Part shown: positions 7,878 to 12,092 of the stretch, in pieces | Position numbering within the stretch: the stretch's first letter is position 1 | How the letters are laid out: every line of letters starts with the position of its first letter | Assembly: GCA_003519485.1 (NCBI GenBank) | Contig: DOWQ01000389.1 | Location: 618 to 12,709 of the forward strand | Length of the DNA stretch: 12,092 nucleotides | Origin: Streptomyces sp. | GTDB lineage: Bacteria; Actinomycetota; Actinomycetes; Streptomycetales; Streptomycetaceae | Direction: 5' to 3' | Made by a program: the position numbers and the translations under genes | The notes under the pieces: generated by a model | Seen by the model: only the letters and a program-made list of their open reading frames with translations | Database searches by the model: none | What the model was told of the DNA's origin: nothing

Positions 7878-7933
7878 ACCAGTCACCTCGCCAGGATCCC
7901 AGACGAGACCGGGGAGCAAACGTCATGGGATAG

Positions 7934-8788
7934 TTATGGAATGTGACGGCGAGCCCGATCCGTGCGCTCGGCGAGCAGGTCCGCGACCGCGCGGACGGTG
8001 ATCCGCCGCATGACCTCGCGTACGGTCGCCGCGACGGGGAGCGGAAGCCCGACGGCCGCTGCCATCATCTCCGCGTTGGCCAGGTCCTTGGCATGCCAGG
8101 TGAAGCGCATTTGCTCGATCTCACGCAGCGTCCGGCTGTCGATCGGCCCGTCCATCAGCGCACGACGCAACGTCGGGACGTCGAGCCCGTAGCGCCGGCC
8201 GAGCTCGAGCGCCTCGGTGATCGCGGAGATCTGCGCCCAGTGCACGAGGTTGTTCACCGTCTTGCCGACCTGGCCGGCGCCGAGCGGGCCGAGGTGATGC
8301 ACCGAGCGTGTCCAGGGCGCCAACACCGGCCGGACGCGGTCGAGCGCCTGTGCGTCACCGCCGACGAGCAGGCTGATGCTCCCCGTGTCGGCACCCCGCA
8401 CGCCGCCGGTCAGCGCGGCATCCAGGACGACGACGTCCTGCGGGGCCGCGGCGGCCACGGCCTGGCAGGTGCCGGGGCGCACGGAACTGCACAGCAGCAC
8501 GGCGGTACCGGGGCGGCAGGAGGCGAGCAGCCCGCCCTGCCCCGTGCATACCGACAGCACCTCGTCGTCCGTGGCGACCACCACGATCACGACATCGCTG
8601 CGCGCGGCGAGGTCCGCGGGCCCGGCTGCGGCGACAGCGCCGTCGGCCACCGCGGCCACCACCGGACCGGCGTGGAGGTCGGCGACGACGACGGGGACGC
8701 CGGACCGCGCCAGGTGCCGGGCGATGGGCCCGCCCATCGCCCCCAGCCCGAGGACGCCGACGACCATGGTCTTACTGTTCCTGCTCAC
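7934..8788 (-). CDS. 3-hydroxyisobutyrate dehydrogenase-family oxidoreductase
   Basis: This 284-residue cytoplasmic enzyme belongs to the beta-hydroxyacid dehydrogenase family, which interconverts 3-hydroxy acids and semialdehydes or reduces short 2-oxo/semialdehyde substrates with NAD(P)H. The dinucleotide-binding loop is GVLGLGAMGGP (11-21), followed by the strand VPVVVADL. The substrate loop is DAALTGGVRGADTGS (123-137), where most members have Ser rather than Thr before GG. The catalytic Lys is K176 in GKTVNN, and the family C-terminal KD pair is 234-235. The GTG start at 8788 has GGGGGAG 5 bases upstream; an ATG at 8767 (Met8) is an alternative. It lies 12 bases after the cyclodeaminase stop and is clearly cotranscribed with it. 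The aldehyde dehydrogenase at the window start could act on the same semialdehyde pool (inference). Confidence 0.92.
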   Translation of the reverse strand: MSRNSKTMVVGVLGLGAMGGPIARHLARSGVPVVVADLHAGPVVAAVADGAVAAAGPADLAARSDVVIVVVATDDEVLSVCTGQGGLLASCRPGTAVLLCSSVRPGTCQAVAAAAPQDVVVLDAALTGGVRGADTGSISLLVGGDAQALDRVRPVLAPWTRSVHHLGPLGAGQVGKTVNNLVHWAQISAITEALELGRRYGLDVPTLRRALMDGPIDSRTLREIEQMRFTWHAKDLANAEMMAAAVGLPLPVAATVREVMRRITVRAVADLLAERTDRARRHIP

Positions 8789-8800
8789 GCCGGCTCCCCC

Positions 8801-9907
8801 TCAGTCCCGGATGTCCTGCAGGAACCACGACGTCGGCAGCTCGCGGCCGAGCCCACGCTCGCGGCACTGCTCGTAGACGTGGCCGGCGACGGCGAAGAAC
8901 TGCGCGCCCTGGATGTTCCCGCGCTCGGAGTAGGTGATCTCGTCGTCGCTGGTGCGCGCCTTGTCCGCGCCCGTGACGACGTCCTCGAAGGAGACGAGCC
9001 GCGGCGCGCCGGGCCCCTCCGGCGGACGCCGCACCGAGCCGTGCGAGTGCTGTGCCCACACCGGGTCCCGCGGCCGGGCTACGTAAGCGAGGAACTCGTC
9101 GGTCGGACGCCAGGATGGTTCGTTGACCGGAGCCGGCGCAGTTCCGAGCCGCAGCCACGTGCCGACCGTCTCCCGGGTCCGCGCGTCGGGACGTCCACCG
9201 ATACATGTCACATGCATGCCGGGCTCCAGCCAGTCGCCGACGATGACGTCCGCTGCGGCATCGGTGCAGCCGGCGACGATGTCGGCGCCGCGGAAGGCGC
9301 CGCGCGGCTCGTCTACGGTGACCACCTCGAGACCGTGCCGCTCGCTCATCTCGGCGGCGTAGCGCTCCCTGTTGGACCTGGTCGGGCTGTAGACCTGGAC
9401 GCGCTCGAGTGGCCGGACCGTGAGCAGTGCCTCGAGGTGGCTGCGCGCCATGCCGCCGGACCCGAGCATCCCGAGCACGCGGGCGTCCCCACGCGCGGCG
9501 TACTTCGCGCCGATCGCCGAGTCGGCGCCGACCCGCATGTGCTGCAGCACGCCGTCGTTGAGGAGAGCGAGCGGCTCGCCGGTGCGGGCGGAGAACAGCA
9601 TGACCAGGCCGCAGAAGACACCGGGCTCCACGCAGTGCTTCTTCTGCGTGCGCGTCCCGCCGTACTCCGCCTCGGTGAGCACGTCGGACTTCATCCGGAT
9701 CGCGTAGTAGCCGGAGGCCGCCGAGCCGCCCTCCATGGACCCCCACTGGTAGACCGACCGGCCGTCGCCGACGGGGAAGCGCATGTCGATGCGGGGCCGG
9801 CAGAGCGCCTCCCCGGCCGCGAGGTCTCGGTAGGCCTGCTCCAGCACGACCATGGCGTCCGGCATCGTCAGGACGTTCACTGTCGCCTCGTTGTCGATCA
9901 GCAGCAT
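8801..9907 (-). CDS. Ornithine cyclodeaminase / mu-crystallin family protein
   Basis: This 368-residue cytoplasmic NAD(P)-binding protein starts with the family pattern LLIDNEATVNVLTMPDAMVVLEQAY, followed by a substrate-domain segment with K73 (YYAIRMKSD) and LQHMRVGADSAIGAKYAAR (R125). The Rossmann loop is VLGMLGSGGMARSHLEAL (GSGGMA, 149-154) and later comes GDWLEPGMHVTCIGG. Members include ornithine cyclodeaminase, proline/ketimine reductases, alanine dehydrogenase and SbnB. The acidic GxDxPGKxE motif of true ornithine cyclodeaminase reads GGRPDARTRET here, and the chain is longer than usual, so ornithine is an unlikely substrate. AAGGAAG (9914-9920) lies six bases before the ATG. It is the first gene of a two-gene operon, with an operator-like motif 28 bases upstream. 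Confidence 0.9.
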   Translation of the reverse strand: MLLIDNEATVNVLTMPDAMVVLEQAYRDLAAGEALCRPRIDMRFPVGDGRSVYQWGSMEGGSAASGYYAIRMKSDVLTEAEYGGTRTQKKHCVEPGVFCGLVMLFSARTGEPLALLNDGVLQHMRVGADSAIGAKYAARGDARVLGMLGSGGMARSHLEALLTVRPLERVQVYSPTRSNRERYAAEMSERHGLEVVTVDEPRGAFRGADIVAGCTDAAADVIVGDWLEPGMHVTCIGGRPDARTRETVGTWLRLGTAPAPVNEPSWRPTDEFLAYVARPRDPVWAQHSHGSVRRPPEGPGAPRLVSFEDVVTGADKARTSDDEITYSERGNIQGAQFFAVAGHVYEQCRERGLGRELPTSWFLQDIRD

Positions 9908-9935
9908 GACTATCTTCCTTTGGTCGGCCTTTAGG

Positions 9936-9947
9936 TAATACCATTAG
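9936..9947 (-). promoter_or_regulatory. Shared operator-like motif, copy A (divergent promoter region)
   Basis: The minus strand reads CTAATGGTATTA, 28 bases before the cyclodeaminase ATG. With flanks (9936-9950) it is identical over 15 bases to the copy at 11347-11361. It contains TAAT-N3-ATTA symmetry and overlaps a GGTA-A-TACC palindrome on the + strand (9934-9942). It lies between the cyclodeaminase operon (-) and the MFS leader ORF at 9973 (+), so it could control both. Confidence 0.68.
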
Positions 9948-9972
9948 CCATCACAAAGGGGAAGAGGTCGGA

Positions 9973-10020
9973 ATGAAGGTGCGTGCTGGGCTGCCCGGCG
10001 TCGGGGCCGTGGTCGCTTGA
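9973..10020 (+). CDS. 15-codon leader ORF overlapping the MFS start
   Basis: ATG at 9973 opens a 15-codon frame (MKVRAGLPGVGAVVA) ending in TGA at 10018-10020, which overlaps the TTG start of the MFS gene as TTGA. GAAGAGG (9961-9967) lies five bases before the ATG and is a usable ribosome binding site, whereas the TTG itself has no good one. The layout suggests the MFS gene is translated by termination-reinitiation from this peptide. The peptide is not recognised. An alternative is that the frame break is a mutation in what was the MFS N-terminus. Existence of the frame is certain; its translation is inferred. Confidence 0.45.
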   Translation: MKVRAGLPGVGAVVA

Positions 10021-11255
10021 GGCGGCTGAGGCGGATCCTCCGGGCCGCCCGGCAGGCGCACGACCGGACATTCCGCTCGCTGCGCGAGCCGAACTACCGC
10101 CGCTTCTTCACCGGCCACGCCGTCTCCGTCGTCGGCACTTGGATGCAGCGGGTCGCGCAGGACTGGCTCGTCCTGACTCTCACCGGCAGCGGCGTCGCGC
10201 TCGGCCTGAGCAGCGCCCTGCAGTTCGGGCCGATCATCCTGCTCGGCCTGTGGGGCGGCACCGTCGTCGACCGAGTGGACCGCCGGCGCCTCATCATCGC
10301 GACACAATCCGTGCAGGCGGTGCTCGCGGCGGCGCTCGCCGTCCTCGCGCTCACCGGCGTCGTACAGCTGTGGATGGTCTACGCCCTCGCGCTGGCACTG
10401 GGCCTCGTGACGGTCCTGGACTCTCCCGCCCGGCAGGCGTTCGTCGGCGAGATGGTCCAGCCGGCCGACTACGTCAACGCACAAGCCCTCAACTCCACCG
10501 TGCACAACGCCGGGCGGCTCGTGGGGCCGGCGATCGCCGGCCTGCTCATCTCGACGACCGGCGTCGGCGTCGCGTTCGTCGTGAACGCGGTTTCCTTCGT
10601 CGCCGTGCTCGCCGGGCTGCTGCGGATGGACACGGGGTCGCTGCGCCGCGTCACCCCGACAGGGCAGCCGACAGGGCAGCGCAAGGGCCAGGCCCGGGAG
10701 GGGCTGCGTTACGTCCTGGGCGCTCCGGACCTGCGCATGGCCCTCCTGCTCGTCGGCGTCGTCGCGCTGTTCGGGCAGAACTTCCGGGTCGTACTGCCGC
10801 TGCTCGCACAGTCCGCCTTCGACAGCGGCGCCGAGGTGTACGGCTACCTCACCGCGGCGCTGGGGCTCGGCGCCGTACTCGGCGCGCTGTTCAGCGCGTC
10901 CCGCGAGACGGCGACCCCCCGGGGGCTACTGCTGGCGTGCCTGGCGTTCGGCGCGGTGAATCTCGTAGCCGCGGCCGTGCCCACGTTGACCGCGGCGTAC
11001 GTAGCGATGGCCGCGATCGGCTTCGTCAACATCGTGTTCAACACGCTCGGACGGACCGTCCTGCAGCTGGGCAGTGCCCCGGGGCTGCACGGTCGCGTGC
11101 TGGCCCTGCACGGGCTGGTGTTCCTCGGCTCGACGCCGTTCGGCGGCCCGCTGCTGGGCTGGATCTGCGAGGCCTACGGTGCGCGGGCCGGGTTCGTCGT
11201 CGCCGGCGTGACCGCACTCGGCGCCGCCGCGGCGCTGCTCCCGCGACTCCGCTGA
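10017..11255 (+). CDS. MFS efflux protein, EntS-like (MFS_3 family), copy 2
   Basis: This 412-residue membrane exporter is of the same MFS_3 family as the gene at 1113-2405. Signatures are TFRSLREPNYRRFFTGHAVS with GTWMQRVAQDW at the N-terminus, the loop motif GGTVVDRVDRRRLI, and LDSPARQAFVGEMV with ALNSTVHNAGRLVGP around TM4-5. About 12 hydrophobic segments alternate with a central cytoplasmic loop. That loop carries a 12-bp perfect tandem duplication (10656-10679) coding for PTGQ twice. No ATG or GTG is available in frame before the conserved domain, so TTG at 10017 is the likely start, coupled to the leader ORF at 9973. It is divergent from the cyclodeaminase operon and shares its regulatory region. 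Cargo unknown; export of a metabolite or siderophore-like compound is the family precedent. Confidence 0.9.
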   Translation: MRRLRRILRAARQAHDRTFRSLREPNYRRFFTGHAVSVVGTWMQRVAQDWLVLTLTGSGVALGLSSALQFGPIILLGLWGGTVVDRVDRRRLIIATQSVQAVLAAALAVLALTGVVQLWMVYALALALGLVTVLDSPARQAFVGEMVQPADYVNAQALNSTVHNAGRLVGPAIAGLLISTTGVGVAFVVNAVSFVAVLAGLLRMDTGSLRRVTPTGQPTGQRKGQAREGLRYVLGAPDLRMALLLVGVVALFGQNFRVVLPLLAQSAFDSGAEVYGYLTAALGLGAVLGALFSASRETATPRGLLLACLAFGAVNLVAAAVPTLTAAYVAMAAIGFVNIVFNTLGRTVLQLGSAPGLHGRVLALHGLVFLGSTPFGGPLLGWICEAYGARAGFVVAGVTALGAAAALLPRLR

Positions 11256-11349
11256 CCCGACGCCGAGCGGGCCGGTGCCCCGGAGGCGGTGACAGCGAGC
11301 GTCGGCCTGTCGCCCTCAGACCGAATGCTCACGCCCAGGGAGACTTTGG

Positions 11350-11361
11350 CTAATGGTATTA
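11350..11361 (+). promoter_or_regulatory. Shared operator-like motif, copy B (cupin promoter)
   Basis: CTAATGGTATTA, identical to copy A and with three further identical upstream bases (TGG, 11347-11349). It lies between a possible -35 (TTGGCT, 11346-11351) and AT-rich -10 candidates (11370-11379), in the orientation of the downstream cupin gene. Such a position would suit a repressor. The promoter elements are weakly supported; the repeat itself is exact. Confidence 0.65.
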
Positions 11362-11508
11362 AGGTTTGCTATTTATGTTACCGTACCGTGTGCTTCCCCA
11401 TCGCACCGGAGGCGCTTGTCCGCGCGGCCGGGGCGAACCTCATGCTCCCCCGTCGACGCGGCAGGCAAGGAACGATGAAGAACAACCCCGACGTACGAGG
11501 GGGGCAAC

Positions 11509-11532
11509 CGGCGGTTCTTCCCGGAACCGCCG
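11509..11532 (+). other. Leader hairpin 1 upstream of cupin gene
   Basis: CGGCGGTTC (11509-11517) and GAACCGCCG (11524-11532) are a perfect 9-bp inverted repeat with a 6-base loop. It lies about 160 bases before the cupin ATG, inside the predicted untranslated leader. No T-tract follows. It could be an attenuator stem, an mRNA stabiliser or a protein site. Confidence 0.45.
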
Positions 11533-11659
11533 CCGAGACACGCCAGCCGTTCGGTCTCACCCGTAGGCCCCGCAAGACCGGGATCGGCATCGAACTCGTC
11601 GCACAGGCCGCAGGCCGCACAGACCCTAACGCCGCCGGACCCTCCGGTGGCGCCCCCTT

Positions 11660-11676
11660 CCGGCCGATGTGGCCGG
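11660..11676 (+). other. Leader hairpin 2 next to the cupin ribosome binding site
   Basis: CCGGCC (11660-11665) and GGCCGG (11671-11676) form a perfect 6-bp stem with a GATGT loop, extendable by two G-U pairs. It ends five bases before the AGGAG (11682-11686), so it could affect access to the cupin ribosome binding site. Confidence 0.4.
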
Positions 11677-11691
11677 GGAACAGGAGATCGC

Positions 11692-12092
11692 ATGGGCAAG
11701 AAGGGACGCGTCTTCGTCCGCGGACTGACCTCGGAGACCTACGGTCTCGGCCATTTCCGCAAGGCACAGCTCACGGCGAACCGGGTGCGCGACGACTCCG
11801 TCGTCGTCGATGATGCCAAGGTCGCCCACTCCGGCGACTCGGAGCAGTCGCGCACCTGGTGGCGCATCGGTCCGGGTGACGAGGACTTCCTCACCCAGAC
11901 ACTCCAGGTCCACTTCGTCGAGCTCCCCCCGCAGAGCTCCAACCACGGCCACGGCCACCAGAACGAGGCGGCCTTCTACATCCTCGAGGGCGCCGGCTAC
12001 GAGATCCACGACGACCTCCGGTACGACTGGAAGGCCGGCGACCTCGCGTTCGTCCACACCGACTCGGTTCACCGGCACTTCAACCCCTACGA
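11692..12092 (+). CDS. Cupin-domain metalloprotein (3' end outside window)
   Basis: ATG at 11692 has AGGAG five bases upstream (11682-11686) and opens a frame that stays open to the window end (133 residues). Residues 1-75 form a lead-in with RTWWRIGPGDEDF; the cupin core follows. Motif 1 is SNHGHGHQNEAAFYILEG (H85, H87 or H89, E92, G100) and motif 2 is GDLAFVHTDSVHRHFN (H127, N131), which together give a 2-His/Glu/His metal site. Single-domain cupins of this kind are often Fe- or Mn-dependent dioxygenases or hydrolytic/lyase enzymes; gentisate-dioxygenase-like chemistry is possible but not provable here. It carries its own copy of the motif shared with the importer and cyclodeaminase operons, which ties it to the same regulon. 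Confidence 0.9.
   Translation, partial: MGKKGRVFVRGLTSETYGLGHFRKAQLTANRVRDDSVVVDDAKVAHSGDSEQSRTWWRIGPGDEDFLTQTLQVHFVELPPQSSNHGHGHQNEAAFYILEGAGYEIHDDLRYDWKAGDLAFVHTDSVHRHFNPY

Larger units (their letters stand above)
11256..11691 (+). other. Gene-free stretch: cupin promoter and long 5' leader
   Basis: This gap of about 436 bp separates the MFS stop from the cupin start. Bases 11256-11340 show no convincing terminator. An AT-rich island at 11343-11380 holds the third operator-like motif and TATTTA/TATGTT hexamers that could serve as a -10 element. The remaining roughly 310 bases up to the cupin look non-coding: a frame from ATG 11475 exists but has poor third-position GC and would overlap the cupin by 122 bases. 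Two hairpins (11509-11532 and 11660-11676) lie in this stretch. I recognise no known riboswitch class. Confidence 0.6.

Noticed and set aside
7896..7933. ATCCCA/TGGGAT inverted repeat as terminator after the dehydrogenase gene
   Set aside because: Only six pairs across a loop of about 24 bases, with no T-tract; not better than expected by chance.
7943..9934. 663-codon open frame on the plus strand
   Set aside because: It is antisense to both the dehydrogenase and cyclodeaminase genes, whose motifs and ribosome binding sites are clear. Its composition is typical of a shadow frame.
9931..9949. Iron box (IdeR/DmdR-type) at the divergent promoter
   Set aside because: The first half TTAGGT matches the actinobacterial iron box, but the second half does not (CATTAGCC instead of CTAACCTAA), and the other two copies of the shared motif lack TTAGGT. 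The shared core is a different sequence.
11256..11340. Terminator after the second MFS gene
   Set aside because: Only short arms (GACAG/CTGTC, or CCGACGC/GCGTCGG with a long loop) are present, and neither makes a convincing stem-loop.
11475..11813. Possible small protein starting MKNNPDVRGG before the cupin
   Set aside because: The AAGGA is too close to the ATG, third-position GC is low for this genome, no family is recognised, and the frame would run 122 bases into the well-supported cupin gene.

Overview
The window is high-GC DNA with GTG and TTG start codons, strong GAGGAGG-type ribosome binding sites and lipobox lipoproteins, which fits an actinomycete chromosome (Streptomyces or Pseudonocardia-like). 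The genus cannot be fixed from the sequence. No rRNA, tRNA, CRISPR array, transposase or phage gene is visible. The window looks like an accessory metabolic and transport locus.

Layout. On the + strand at 1-1070 lie the C-terminal part of an aldehyde dehydrogenase and an overlapping isochorismatase-fold hydrolase that has Gly where the catalytic Cys is expected. These converge on a long minus-strand operon (7801 down to 1113). In order of transcription it encodes two paralogous solute-binding lipoproteins, a fused two-domain ABC permease, an ABC ATPase of the ferric/polyamine/2-aminoethylphosphonate class, and an EntS-like MFS efflux protein. A second minus-strand operon (9907 down to 7934) encodes an ornithine cyclodeaminase/mu-crystallin-family protein and a 3-hydroxyisobutyrate dehydrogenase-family reductase. 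Divergent to it, on the + strand, a 15-codon leader ORF overlaps the TTG start of a second EntS-like MFS protein (10017-11255). After a gene-free stretch of about 436 bp comes a cupin metalloprotein gene (from 11692) that is cut by the window end.

How the parts relate. The strongest signal not explained by the genes is an AT-rich core, CTAATGGTAT(T/G)A. It occurs three times, each time upstream of a gene or operon and each time in the same orientation as that gene: before the binding-protein operon, before the cyclodeaminase operon (also the divergent MFS promoter region), and before the cupin. Two copies share 15 identical bases. This suggests one regulon joining a dedicated importer with two alternative receptors, two oxidoreductases, a cupin (possibly a ring- or C-C-cleaving dioxygenase), an MFS exporter and perhaps the ALDH/hydrolase pair. 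My working model is uptake and catabolism of an unidentified small organic acid or amine. The substrate is not determinable from sequence, and no regulator gene is present in the window.
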